From Amoebophrya sp. A120 (Eukaryota > Sar > Dinophyceae > Syndiniales > Amoebophryaceae): a stretch of DNA of 64,000 bases. Location of the stretch: positions 1,880,904 to 1,944,903 of the forward strand of contig CAJINV010000001.1 in assembly GCA_905178155.1 (NCBI GenBank). The letters are read 5' to 3'. A program made the position numbers and the translations under genes. Below the pieces are notes generated by a model that saw nothing but the letters and a program-made list of their open reading frames with translations, was not told where the DNA came from and did not search any database. Of the stretch, positions 1-11,300 are shown one piece after another. Numbering within the stretch: position 1 is the stretch's first letter; every line of letters begins with the position of its first letter.

Positions 1-1416
1 GTTATCATCCCTTGCCGTAGACCTAGACGGCTCGTAATTTACTCTCCTCGCCGATTTCAAAACGCCGGACGAAGAACTCGCTGAAGAACCTTGGTTTTCA
101 GTCCGGCTAGGAGGATTGTAGCTTGAGCTCGTGGCTGTCTTCTGTGCACCAGCAGCCACTCCAACTCCGTCAGTCGACGACACGGAGTTGCGCTTTGCTG
201 GAATGAATTTCCCGTGGTCTCTGGACAATTTTTTCTTCGGCCGCGTGTCCTCTTCCTCGATAACCGCACTCTGGGTCGAAGATGCGCGCGCTTTATTCAT
301 GTCGAGCTTCGGAATCAAGATGCTGCTGCCCCCGCGCGTGCTGATGCGCGTGCTGGCCTTCGGTTTTTGCGGTGATGGTGAGTTTCCAACCAGCACGGGC
401 GGCGAGGAGGAGGACCCGCCTCCTGCTTGTTCTATGTCTATCCGTGCGGTGGTTGATGGTCCTGTACTGGTTTTATCAGCCGAGACGTCGGTTGTACTAC
501 CGCTACAGGATGTGGAGTTATTTTCTACCGTCGTAGAGCAGTTCGGCGACGATGACATCCCGCCGGAGGCTTTGCTGAGCGTTTGTTTCTGTTTCCTCTC
601 TACGTCGTCCGCACACAAACCTCCACCCAAGGCTGCTCCTGCGCCAGGTTTTTGGTTACTCGGCGGATACACATCCTCTTGCTCTTCAGTTGGGGGCAAT
701 GGCGGCGTGCCCGCTTCTAGCACTGGAAATGTCGTGTTCGCGGTGGTAGAGCAGTTCCCCTGCTGTGGTTTATCTTCTTTTATCGACGGTGTCGTGGTAT
801 TTGTAATGCTGTCTCTGTTGTTCTTCTTTCCAGCCTGTCGAGAAGGCGTGCTTGGTAGCGGTTGTTTGTCCCCTTCTTCTTCACCACGGACAGCTGAAGG
901 ACTGCTTTTCGGCTTGTCAATTCGCCCAGAACCACTTCTAGCAGCTACCGACTCACTGTTTTTGTTCCCGCTGACCCGGCCACTTCCTCGTGCGGACGCC
1001 TTCGGAGGATGCGAGGCGGACGTTCTCGATGAGACGCTGTTCTTTTTGTTTTCCGCAGATTTTCTCGCAGGAGCACCGGACGAGGTGGCCGCGGCTGAAC
1101 TACCGTCGCTAGGTACAACCAACAGGTCCTTTTTCTCCTCCGTGGGCGTGGGCACGGTTGGCGCATCGCTGCCCGGGATCTTCTTCACATACGGGCTGGG
1201 AAACCAGCCGCAGAACGCGGGATTGTGGGTTCGAAACCCGCCCCACCAAGCGGACTCCTCATCGATCTCGCACACGTAGATCTCCTCTCCCGGCACGAGC
1301 CGCAGCGTGTGCTCCCCCTCCTCTGCGTCCGAGTAGTCGCGGAGAACGCGCGCGCGATAGAGGTACGCGGGCAGGCTCGAGGCCAGCTCCGACGAGCTCG
1401 TGCGAGCGGTCGCCAT
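1..1416 (-). CDS. SH3-domain protein, 3-prime end outside window
   Basis: The frame is open from ATG at 1416 down to base 1, so 472 codons are visible and the stop lies off the left edge. Residues about 17-80 form an SH3 domain: RVLRDYSDAEEGE takes the place of the ALYDY motif, ESAWWGGF carries the ligand-binding Trp pair, and GWFPSPYVKKI is the closing strand with the usual Pro-Tyr. SH3 domains bind Pro-rich peptides, so an adaptor or cytoskeletal scaffold role is likely. The rest is low-complexity Ser/Thr/Pro/Lys sequence with no recognisable domain and no intron. A 382-codon frame exists on the opposite strand, but the SH3 match shows which strand is coding. Partner and pathway cannot be read from the sequence. 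Confidence 0.8.
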   Translation of the reverse strand, partial: MATARTSSSELASSLPAYLYRARVLRDYSDAEEGEHTLRLVPGEEIYVCEIDEESAWWGGFRTHNPAFCGWFPSPYVKKIPGSDAPTVPTPTEEKKDLLVVPSDGSSAAATSSGAPARKSAENKKNSVSSRTSASHPPKASARGSGRVSGNKNSESVAARSGSGRIDKPKSSPSAVRGEEEGDKQPLPSTPSRQAGKKNNRDSITNTTTPSIKEDKPQQGNCSTTANTTFPVLEAGTPPLPPTEEQEDVYPPSNQKPGAGAALGGGLCADDVERKQKQTLSKASGGMSSSPNCSTTVENNSTSCSGSTTDVSADKTSTGPSTTARIDIEQAGGGSSSSPPVLVGNSPSPQKPKASTRISTRGGSSILIPKLDMNKARASSTQSAVIEEEDTRPKKKLSRDHGKFIPAKRNSVSSTDGVGVAAGAQKTATSSSYNPPSRTENQGSSASSSSGVLKSARRVNYEPSRSTARDDN

Positions 1417-3089
1417 TTTCCTTATCCTTGTTCTGTCGTGGGCTCCTTGTTCTCACGGGCGGGCACTCAGGGTGTGATTTGCACACTTTGACTGGCTCGT
1501 CGTGCAGCGGTACAACCTGACAACAAAGTTGTCAACACCGTCACAAGAACTAGGCGCACTTTGCGGCCGCTCAATCGCTCTCGCCTTTGTCTACTCACAC
1601 TCACATTGCTCAAGATGAGGGTTCGCAACAAGAGTAACCGCAACCGCATGGTAGATCTTTCCGAGCTTCTCAGAACGGAAGACACGCAATACAGTTTCAC
1701 TTTTTGCTTTCGGTTGTTGTACAACTCGCAGGCACGTTTTCAGGAACTAAGAGACACCCAATTGATGCCTTGCCCTTCGGGCGGTCTTGTTCCTCCGCTG
1801 GAAAGTCTCTGCTCACGCGCACAAGATATCCCGCTCGAGTGCCAGGACCAATACACAGTGAGTCGCTCCGCCTTTGTTGTACGGAGAACGCGAACAGGAG
1901 TACGACCAGAGGCCCATGGCTGTGGTGATGGACAAGCCTGCAGATTGCGGCCGTTCAGATATCCAAACGTGCTGGCGCCAAAGTTTTACTACGCAGTCGT
2001 ACAAATTGATAGAGATTCGGCGAAACTACAACTGGTGGTCGTCCCCCTGAGAATTTAGCCACATTTCATCTGGCAGTGCTGCATATTTTTGGCATCGCTG
2101 CTTTCCGTTTTGCTTTCAATGGTTGCACTTGCCAAGCGTGGTGGTATTACCGATATAATCCTGCCGATGAAACGTAAGCTGCGAGACGTTAAAACTAGAA
2201 GTGCAAAGAGAGATTTCAAATTTTGGAATAACTCCCGCGCCAGAACGACTCTACGCCGCCTCGCGGCTGCCTCCTTCCCTAGGATACATTCATCGAGTAG
2301 CATTTCAAAAGAAGAGCTCTCGAGTTGTTCAGCGTCTTATTTTCAACGGAGAATAATCCGACACGACTATATTAGACTTACTTATCTCGACGTTGCAGGC
2401 AAGCAGGCGAAACAACACGGAGCAGGCTCCTCGAGACGCTGGTGCTAGTGGCTACTGCACGTACACACAACTGGAAATTTTCATCTTCGCGCAAGTCACA
2501 GGCACACCAGTCACCAGGAAGCTCGCGCTAATATTCTTCGAATATTTGAAGCACTTCTGCACCTCCTCCTGTCGCTTGATTTGACGCGGAAAGAATTGTG
2601 GACGGGCAGAACATAAATGTCAAAGGGTGGTGGTACAATACTGGGAGGCTGATATGTTTCTGGTTCTGGATGGAGGTGATGTAGAGCCGAAATAATACAA
2701 CCTCCCGCAGTCATCTCCGCAGCTGCGCAAGCACTAGAACCTCGGCTCGGCGGGTCAGCCGCAGCTCCAGCTCCGGCTCCAGCTCAACATTGAGCAACAA
2801 TCACAACATAACGTACATTACTTTACAGAAAAGCAGAAGTCAGGAACTCGGTCTCGGCTCGAGGATGTAGTTTGCAGCTGTCACTATTGCTAGCACTTTC
2901 TGTTTGCGCCCGTGGCCACGACACTGACACTCTCCGATAGGTGGTGGGTACCGGAGAAGTATCAACCGCAAGTGCTGCAGAAGCAGGAAGACTGACCGCA
3001 GACCTCGAGGAGCTCCTGCAGCCTGGTTAATCCATTTATCTTTAGCACTCGTCGTCGAACCACTACAACATCTGCGATTTCTGAATTCT
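1417..3089. other. Intergenic region, no supported gene
   Basis: This stretch separates the start of the SH3 gene from the stop of the UNC93-like gene. It contains short frames on both strands (the longest runs 1561-2058 on plus) with no domain, no neighbouring exon support and a strand opposite to all good genes. A short CAGCTCC/GGCTC run near 2755-2790 is simple sequence. I see no RNA gene. Confidence 0.5.
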
Positions 3090-5690
3090 TTACGGCGGGC
3101 TGCCCGCAATGACCGGCAACACGTCCTCGTCGGTTTTTGAACCCGTCCTGCTGCGCACGAGGAAGGCCTGCGCGGTGCTGCGCTCCCGCAGTTCCGAAAA
3201 CTGCCGCACTACCAATCCCTTGTCCGCCGCCTGCAGTTGCTCGACCACTTCCGCGATCTTGTCTTGCTGCGCGCGGTTCCGCGCGACGAAGTAGGCGGGC
3301 ACGAGGACGATGGACAGCACCGTGATGCCCACACAGAGCACATCCCGCACGACCAGCGGGGCGTCCGCAGAGCTCGCCGCGAAAAACAGGCCCAGCGCCA
3401 CGGCGCCGGAATGCGTGACCTGGATACTGGCAAAGGCTTCGGAAACGAACGGTGTCCCGCTGAAGACCTCGAGGAACATGGCCCGGTTGGCGGTCTCGAA
3501 GGTGGCCCGCGCGATGCCCTGCGCAATGTAGACGATATGGAAGCGTCAGGCTTGAAATCGACAAAGTTGAAATGATTTGCCATGCATAAAATGGATACGA
3601 GTTGGAAGACCAATTTCCAAGCGGCGCATGACAAATTTCCGGAGCACCGGAATCCAATTTGTCATGCTGTTTGGGCACAGACGACTGCTTTTGTCATGCT
3701 CCTTTAGCAGCTCTATCCCAAACCCTAAATAGGCCCACAATCTGCCTCGCTTGCCATCCCGGCAAGACAGGCACTTCATGCCTTGCATTTTATGCATGAC
3801 AAATCATTTCAATTTTGACGATTTCAATCCTGACAGATGCATAGACGATCAAAGCGGTGTAGTTGCTTTGCATCGGAGGTTATCCTGTGCAAAAGTATCG
3901 CACTCGAATAAATGCAAGTCCTGCATTACAAATTTTCTTCCCAAGGTAAATCCGCATGACAAATTTTCTTTCTCATGCTGAGGGAATTTGTAATGCATTT
4001 ATACGAGTACGATACTTTTGCAGTGCATAGAGGCGCGGGCTCCGGGGGCGGGGTTTTGGTCACGCCGAGCCACAGGCACAGCGGTATCACGCCCATGGCC
4101 AGGCTGGCGGCGAGGGCGGGCAGGTAGTTTTTTCCCGGCGGCGTGCAACGAACAATCAGCGTGAAACACCCGGCCGCGAGGACGGGGACCGACGCAAACA
4201 TGGCAACATACTGGTCCTCGTTGTTGAAACCTCATTTAGGTCGTTTTGTTGAGGTTTTTTCTTATATCTGCATCATGCGAAGGGGAGGGCACCGCCAAAA
4301 GCCAAAGCTATATCTACATCGTAAAACAAGAATTTTTGGAGTTGGCGCCATGGATGCCAAAAAAACGATAAACATTTATAGTACCTCGTTTGACAATATG
4401 CCGGTTCATGTAGCTCAGAACCAGCACGACGGTCCCACCAAACGTGATGTTCATGATGGACACCAGCATGACGTAGGGTGCGTCGTAAAACAGCCGCGTG
4501 ACCGAGCCAAGTGCCGCGAACATGCTCAATGCCCCGTAAGGAGCACCGTCGTCTTTTTTTGTAGCAACGACAACCCCCGCCTCTGGCGGGTCGGTGACGA
4601 GGAGCAGCAGCAACAGAGACGCAGAGGCTGTCAGGGTACCAAAAACCGCGAAGACGTCGGTTTTCTTGTCCTCCCCCAGAAGCGACAGCACGCCCCCCGC
4701 GCCGATTTTGATCAAGAATTCGAACCCGAGAAACAGCGCGCCGAAGAGCACGCCGAGTTGCAAGCCGGCCTCGTCTAACTTCTCCAGTCGGCGTTCCTGT
4801 TTAGTCATCTTCACATCCTTATCCTTCGTGCGCTCGCGGGACAGCGTCGGATCCTCCGGAAGCGAATCATTCGGGGAGGAGTTTGTCCCCGGGCTATTTG
4901 CAGCTGGCCGATTCGGAGAGGACGCAAGCAGTGGGACCGCTTCATCTTGCTGTAGAGGTGGAACTTCTTCTGACGTGCTCTCACTACTGGCACTGTGACA
5001 TCGGGAGATCGCTTCGCACGTGTTTGCGTAGAACACCCCCTTGCCGGCCCAAAAAGGCCCGAGCCCGAGCCCCGCGACGCACGCAGCCACGGTGAAAAAC
5101 GTGTCATTGGTGACAAAGCTGCCAGCACCACTCGGGGCGGCTCCCGCTTCCCAGAAAGACGAGCTGCCACCGCCACCTTCGCCGGCATTGGAAGCTGTTG
5201 TTCCCTTCGAATCTTCTTTCTTGAAATCATGATTGTGCGCCGCGAACCAGAGCAGCATGAGGTAGACCGCCTGCAGGGCGCCGCCGATGACCATGGCCTT
5301 CAGTGGGCCGACGCTCTCGACCGCCGGGACGCCGAGCACGAGCGCGGAGAGAGCAGCGGAAAGGTAAAAAACGCCGTTGCTGCCACTGCCGACCCGGTCG
5401 CCGACCAGGGAAGTCAGAATCGAGGTCGAGCAAGCGGTGCCACCGAAAATTAAACCGAACAGCAAGCTCATCCAGAAATACTGGCTCCGCAACCGGGTTT
5501 CGTCTTCCTCGGTATATTTGATTTTCGCTATTTTCGGATCATCAGGTGCAGGAGGTCCCGCTGGGCTATTTCTGTCGTCGACGACCACTGGGACATTGGC
5601 ATTGGTGTGGTCTTCGCTGATCGCCACATTCCGTGACCGCCGCTTGGCAAGGCCAGGAGAGGATCCCGGTGGGGAATCTGCTTCCTCCAT
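3090..5690 (-). CDS. UNC93-like MFS membrane transporter
   Basis: Exons 5690-4385, 4230-4030, 3875-3844 and 3530-3090 join to 659 codons plus stop. Many hydrophobic segments follow a charged, Pro-rich N-terminus of about 75 residues. Family landmarks of UNC93/MFSD11 proteins are visible: a helix with YLSAALSALVLG, the GLGLGPFWAGKGVFYANTCE segment, and the C-terminal signature IAQGIARATFETANRAMF, matching the G-x-G-R-x-x-W-E-S-x-N-x-A pattern. About 80 acidic/Ser residues sit in the central cytosolic loop. The first intron (4231-4384) is GT-AG; the next two are introners whose removal restores the frame. The start is the ATG at 5690; an in-frame ATG at 5759 would add 23 unconvincing residues. 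Substrate is unknown; family members are ion-channel regulators or orphan carriers. Confidence 0.78.
3531..3843 (-). mobile_element. Introner, 313 bp (family C) in UNC93-like gene
   Basis: TSD TCGTC lies on both sides, giving TTG-ATC-GTC then TAC-ATT when one copy is removed (ALIVYIAQG). TIR: GAAGCGTCAGGCTTGAAATC against its imperfect complement near 3815-3838. Borders are not GT-AG in any register of the TSD. It contains GCATGACAAAT-type motifs. Confidence 0.85.
3876..4029 (-). mobile_element. Introner, 154 bp (family A) in UNC93-like gene
   Basis: TSD CCTC; the join GCG-CCT-C plus CG-ATG restores the only frame that links the two membrane-encoding exons. TIR core TGCAAAAGTATCG, continued by ACTCG, at both ends. 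Other registers hit a stop at the junction. Confidence 0.82.
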
Positions 5691-6234
5691 TTTTCTGTGA
5701 GTGTGAGAACTTCCTTGATACATACAAAACTCACAGTCTTTCTTCACATGTACTTTCACAACTTCAAATTGAGATTGGTCTAGGCACTACAACTTCTAGT
5801 TGGATTTTTCTAACAGTGTGACGAGAAGACGTTTTTGTTGCGAGACAGGAGTCTCGACCACAAGCACGTGTCAACGAGTCTCTACATCAAATCTCTCTCC
5901 CTACAAATCTCTCTTCGCTTCCCTTCTACACTTACGCGCTGCCAGTGCCAACTCTCTTCATCTCTTGTGGTGCGACAACATCCTCACGGTATATGACTCA
6001 ATCGTGGGATACATGAGAAACACGCTGGGATACATGAGAAACACGGTGATATGACGCAGCTGATACAACTCGGGAACTACATGAGAAACACGAAAACAAT
6101 CCATATCGAACGAAAATCGTAAAAGAGCGAGTGCTGTTCTGACCTCATTCATTGGGCGAGGTCGTGGCGAGGTTCGTTTTCTGATCGTTGTTGTTATTCC
6201 AAAGACGCACTGTCAACATTGCCCGCTGTCTTCT
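5691..6234. other. Intergenic region with short direct repeats
   Basis: Upstream of the UNC93-like start. The only structure seen is a 20-bp unit TGGGATACATGAGAAACACG at 6005-6024, repeated at 6026-6045, with a 15-bp partial third copy at about 6078-6092. No gene is supported. Confidence 0.6.
6005..6092. repeat. 20-bp short tandem repeat
   Basis: TGGGATACATGAGAAACACG occurs twice in tandem (6005-6024, 6026-6045) and a 15-bp partial copy follows at 6078-6092. It sits between the hydrolase and transporter genes. Confidence 0.8.
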
Positions 6235-7380
6235 CTACTTGTTTAACTTCGCCCCGTCTCCACCTTCTCGTGCCGTGAGCCACTCCCGTATCACGTCCTG
6301 AATCGGTATCAACGCGTCCTCGGGTTCACAGAAAATTCCGTGCAACGCCTTTAGACACATGTGCGTCTTCTTTTCCCGCACGTTCACCAGCAAATTTGGC
6401 AAAAGCCCCCGTGCTGCCTCTGCATCCACAACCGTTTCGTTCTCCGCGATGAGGTTCAGCACGGGGAGGCGGAGCAGTTTTGCGTTTTTCTCGACATATT
6501 GCGTCAAAAGGAAACAGCTCTCCGCGCTCGCCAGGCGTATGCGGCCGTTATACTGCAAAACATCCTCCACCGCCTCCTTCCGCCTCTCCGGGTCCCGGTA
6601 CTGCTGGGCTGGGTCGCTGGCGCTGCTCGACAACAGCGCTAGGGAGGGCGCGAACCAAGCGAGCACGCGCAGGAGTTTGATCACCGGCGCCGCGGGCGGG
6701 TTCCGGATCTGCACGAGAGGCGCAACGAGTAGGAGCGACGCCAGCTCAACTGCAGAGCCTATGGCAGTTCTATCCTGTTCTTTATTTTCTTCTTTCATTT
6801 CGGCAAACGAGATTGCAACCGCGAGCGCCAGTGCCCCGCCTAGACTGGAGCCCGCCAGATGGATTTTCGCGTTTGGGTGCCAGCTCCGGACTCGTTGCAC
6901 AGCCTGGACCAAGGTGTGCACGCAACCGGGGAACTGCATGAAGCCCCGCAGCCCTTTCGCGTCGCCGTGACCGGGCAGGTCGAGGCTGTAGAAACAATAA
7001 TCGTCTTCAACGCTAGAAGTGTTGGCGGCACTTGTGCTTTGTGTACTTTCCCCGGACGTTTTCACTGCAGCTCTGGTCGCTTCAACGAAGTATTTGACAG
7101 TAGCATAACGGCCGTGAGCGTGAAGACCGTGGAAGACAAGCATCACGTGTTTGATAGCAGTATCGTATGGTGATGATTTTTGCTGTGTGGCAACAGTGCT
7201 GTCTCCCGGCGGAACTTCCTCTACTTCCACGACCTGTGGCGGCGGACGCGGCGCACTAGCAGAGGTCCAGCGATAGTAGACAAGGGATCCGGTAGGGGAG
7301 TCGGTTGCATCTTCGAACACCTTTTCCGCAGCGACCGCTACGGAGGAGGAGGAGGACGTAGAGGTGGATACCCGTGCCAT
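6235..7380 (-). CDS. Alpha/beta hydrolase, monoacylglycerol-lipase-like
   Basis: Single exon, 381 aa, ATG at 7380. The fold's landmarks are in order: the oxyanion segment LVFHGLHAHGRY (about 82-92), DLPGHGDAKGLRGF (134-147, the GHG-x-S-x-G block typical of monoglyceride lipases), the nucleophile elbow G-S-S-L-G with Ser179, the acid in ENETVVD (Asp319), and a C-terminal His (probably His347 in ALHGIFCEPED). All three catalytic residues are therefore present. The family hydrolyses monoacylglycerols or lysophospholipids. The N-terminal 75 residues are Ser/Pro-rich without a clear signal peptide, so a cytosolic or peripheral membrane enzyme is likely. Substrate is inferred only from the family. 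Confidence 0.85.
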   Translation of the reverse strand: MARVSTSTSSSSSVAVAAEKVFEDATDSPTGSLVYYRWTSASAPRPPPQVVEVEEVPPGDSTVATQQKSSPYDTAIKHVMLVFHGLHAHGRYATVKYFVEATRAAVKTSGESTQSTSAANTSSVEDDYCFYSLDLPGHGDAKGLRGFMQFPGCVHTLVQAVQRVRSWHPNAKIHLAGSSLGGALALAVAISFAEMKEENKEQDRTAIGSAVELASLLLVAPLVQIRNPPAAPVIKLLRVLAWFAPSLALLSSSASDPAQQYRDPERRKEAVEDVLQYNGRIRLASAESCFLLTQYVEKNAKLLRLPVLNLIAENETVVDAEAARGLLPNLLVNVREKKTHMCLKALHGIFCEPEDALIPIQDVIREWLTAREGGDGAKLNK

Positions 7381-8313
7381 GATTTGTGATGATGTTCTTG
7401 ATGCTTCAGCTGTTCCAAGAAAGTAGCGCTATATTCTGAGCCGCTAGCACGAGCACAAACAGGTTACTTGCGTAAACACTGTAACAATTTGCGTTTGTAA
7501 ACCTAAAGCCTCCTACTTCTAGTTCTAAGTCAAAGACAGACTCTCAAATAAGAAGTAGGTGCGTATATTAGTATTACTCAGGGGGGGGGGACTGTTAGTC
7601 ATTCTTGTTTACCTTCGTTCGGATAGTGTAATAATACCGCCCTGGCCTACTTTCAGTGTGACCCTGCCGACCTTCACTGTCATTGTCCAGCTCCAGAGTC
7701 GGATCCTCGATTTTGACCGTTACTACATGGGAGATTAGAATCAACATCAGGTGGCATCGGCACACATGATAATTGCAGCAGCTGCAATATCCGCAAGGAA
7801 AGTTGCATCGGCATGCAGCGATTCTTCATGCACGCGTTTTTGGATGGTTCCTTTCTACCTTTCAATTTCTTGAAAAAAAACTTGAAACGCAATCCATTGA
7901 TTTCAATGACGTGACCGCTCCGCAGTCGTGTCGTTGCTGTAGAATAAACAACTACTTTCATCGCGGCCACAATGCTGGCTGCAATCACTAGGTTTACCAT
8001 AGAAACAAGGAAACAAGAAGACAAAAGCAAAATACTATTTCAAAGCAAGCCTGTGCAGAGACTTCAAGAACAGTAGTTGAACTGTTTCTCCGCATGATCA
8101 AACTGACTTAAGAACTAGCTGTCGTACACAGAATCAGAAACAATAAGAATAAATATACTCGAAACAGAAAAAAAAAGCTCCAATGATAATAATCGTCGTA
8201 AAAAATGCTCGTCCGTATCCGGACATGTAAGACTAAGAACTTGCAATTTACCATTCTGTATGTAGGTACTCGATCCATGATGTGACTCGTTCCAAGAAGT
8301 CAAGATCAAATGC
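7381..8313. other. Intergenic region, one weak ORF
   Basis: Contains a minus-strand frame, ATG at 8000 to stop at 7680 (106 codons), beginning with a hydrophobic stretch MVNLVIAASIVAAMK and then a basic segment. It has no family match and may be chance. A run of ten G at about 7580-7590 is simple sequence. Confidence 0.4.
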
Positions 8314-11300
8314 CTAAAACAAGCCCGTTCTCCGAAAAAGCTTCTTGGGTTTGTCGATCTCGTCACTCTCCAGCATGCGCAACGCCCGCTCCAAACGCGT
8401 TTTTTTCTTCGCCGCGCGTTCCTCCGATTCGCTCGGCGTAGTGTAAGCTGCGGCTGCACCTTGCTTTTTTGTCCCATTTTGATTTTTCCCCAGAGCAGCG
8501 TCGACCCTACTTACTGACTTGTTTTTCACCCCGCTCGTCGAACTATTTCCCCTTCTCGCAGACGACATTTTTCCCCCGGACGAAAATATCATCCCCCGAT
8601 CCGGCGGTGAGAAGTTGTTGTTTTTGTTTCCGCTTACTCTACTCGACGTGGTACCCCCGCCGCTGTTCCGCGGCCGCCTGGGGTCAACGTTTTCAACATC
8701 GGACGTCTGGGTCCCGCCCGCCCTACTCGCTGCCGCAGCTCTTGCCATTGGGTTCAGGGAGGAGGGTCCCCTGGAGCAGAAGTCATCAGAATCATCTTCA
8801 TCCACATCGGGCGTTTTCAACAGTTTTGATTTTCCGCCATTCTTTCCCCCGGTGTGGAACTTCAGCACTTCGTCCATCTGTTGCGTCCGCCAGGCAGAGA
8901 GTTGCGCTTTCAACTGATCGAGTTCCTCGCGGAGCTCGGTCGCATTCAACGACGTCTGCTCCACTTGCGAACGAAATTGCTCATCATCTTGTTCGGAGGG
9001 TTTTACCACCACTTTCGCCTGCTGCATTTTTTTTGTCCCCGATGAGGGGCTGAGCGGTTTCTGGTAAAGGTCCTGCAGGACGTTGCCGGGCGTTCGCTCT
9101 TCATACGAGTTGTTTGCTCGCGTAGAAGAAGCTGCACTTCCACCGGCGAGAGTTTTGTCTTGTTCCGCCACCGTGCCTTCATCTTCGAGACTCTGCAGGA
9201 TGTCGAAGTTGTCAAATGCTGCAGCAAAGGGGTTTTTCGTTTTCGTGGCTGCTTTCTCCGTTGAAGAAGCAGAAGAGGACGAGTGGTCTCCGGATGCCTT
9301 TCTCGGAGGGGCTCTTCTATCGCGCGATGTTCTTGATGTTTGTTCGTCACCAACGCGCGCTGTCCTGCTCGGCGACGAGGCCTGTCGCTCGCTATTCATC
9401 AGTGTCGTCCTTAGCAGCTCCAGGGCCTCCTCTGATTTATCGCAGTGCGCGATCGCGGCCCGAATCGACCGCGGGCTCGAGGACGACACGACGCGATCGC
9501 GAAGTAGCTGCGGCGACCGGCTTCGAGTCGTTGAGGAAAAGGACTGCGCTTGCTTCGCTAAATCCTCGAAGGACGGCAAGAATACTTCGGTGTTTTCACC
9601 ATTTTCATCTTCGTCGTCCAGCGCGGAAAAAGAAGTTCGTCTGTGCTTCTTGGACTGCGACTTCGTTTTCGTCTCGCCATCGACGCGGAGAGGTGAAAAT
9701 TTCGTAGTACTCTGCTGATCGTCTAGGTCGATTGCAGAAGCGGAACCAGCGAACAGGGTCCCCTGTTCCATTTGCAGGATTAAGTCGTCGATGGTCATGT
9801 CCTTCTCGATGCGCCTCTGCACCTCCGGACTTGCCTTCGATTCGTCCGACGGCGGCGAATCGGGCGGCTGCATGCCGCGGGCCTCGAACAACATCCCCTG
9901 CACGCGGGCCAGCCTGCTTTGCAGCGAAAGCAGCTCCGACCGCGGACTCAGCAGTGGCATCCACAGAAAAAAACCCATCCACATCCATTTTTTGCATAAC
10001 AAACACAGGACTTTATGTATGTTTTGCATGACAAATTGGATGTGGATGGGTGTTTTTTCCTGGATAAGTGGCGAGGATCTTCTACTCCGGGAAGTAGGGG
10101 ACGAGTGATTCTTGTTCGGGTTTGTTTCCGGCGTGGTTCCAGCCTTGTTCGTCCTCGCAGTTTGTGTTTGACTCGGTGAAGATTTAGAAGAAGTTGCCCC
10201 TGGTGCTGCAGTTGCCCTCTGCCTCTGCCTCTCCGTATCCTCCTCCTCTTTTCTTTTCGCGATCTCTACTTCAGCCAGTTCCTCTTGGACGATGCGAGAG
10301 ACTTCCTTCTGCAGAAAGTCCTGCAGGTTTTTGCTGGAAAACAAGTCTTCGTTCAGTTTTTTCCGCAGCTTGTCCACCTCGGTAGACATGGACCGTTTCG
10401 CAGTCTCTTCCGCTTCACTTGCCGTCTCCTTCCGCGTCTTCAACACCTCACGCGCGACCAGCTGCTTAATTTCGTCCTTTTTCACGATTTCTGGCACGAT
10501 TTTGGGTATCAGCTGCTCTTTCGTCTTCGCCAGAACGGATCTTTCGAGGTTCGACTCCATCGACTTCAAGTCGTGCTTCATTGCAAACTGCTTTTCGCAC
10601 TTCTTCATCATCTGCTCCTCGCTGCTCTTCACGGACTTCGTCATTCTGTCCTCGTAATTAGAAGTGATTTTTTGCATCAATTTGACCTCCAACACGCCGT
10701 CGTCCCTGTGATCGCTTGAAGTTGTACTATCCTTTACCGCCTTGTTGACCTGTACCAACGCGGAGTCCATTTTCTCGCTTAAATTCGTGATCCGGTCGTG
10801 GAGCAAGTTGGATTCCTTTTTCCAAACGACATTTTCCTCTTCCGTCGCCTGTATTCTTGCACTCGTCGAGGTCTCAATCGTATCTACCCGCTCCCGGAGC
10901 GTTTGCAACGCTCGTTCGACCTGCTTCTGCTCCGCGCTCCACTTCTCGGCGAATTGATGGGTCTGTTCTTCGTTGCCGCGTTTATTTTTCTGCATAATTT
11001 CGGAAGAAAAGTGCTGCTTGTGCTCTTCGAGTCGTTTCGCCACCTTGTCGTCGATCTCTTTTTCCAAGTGGGGCAGATTCTGCTCCACGATGACCGGACC
11101 GAGTTGGTTCGCCAGGATTTTTCGCCTTGATTCTGCTCTCTCCTCTCGTGAAGGAGACACCTCCGACGGGTCTGCACCCTTGGAAACGGATTTGCCAGCG
11201 GCTTTTGGTCCGACCAGGGAGCTAAATTTCATCACAGCGTCACCGTCTTCGGGGGACACTGCGGCGTTGCTGGCATGGCGTTCGTGGGACCCTGTAGTTT

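Noticed and set aside
1225-1250. tRNA-like T-arm (GGGTTCGAAACCC)
   Set aside because: It lies inside the conserved SH3 coding sequence (GGFRTHNPAF) and no acceptor stem or anticodon arm can be drawn around it.
131-1279. 382-codon plus-strand ORF
   Set aside because: Antisense of the SH3-domain gene; low stop density comes from its Ser/Thr/Ala-rich composition.
4231-4384. This intron as a further introner
   Set aside because: It has a standard GT donor and AG acceptor and no inverted repeats, so it is an ordinary intron.
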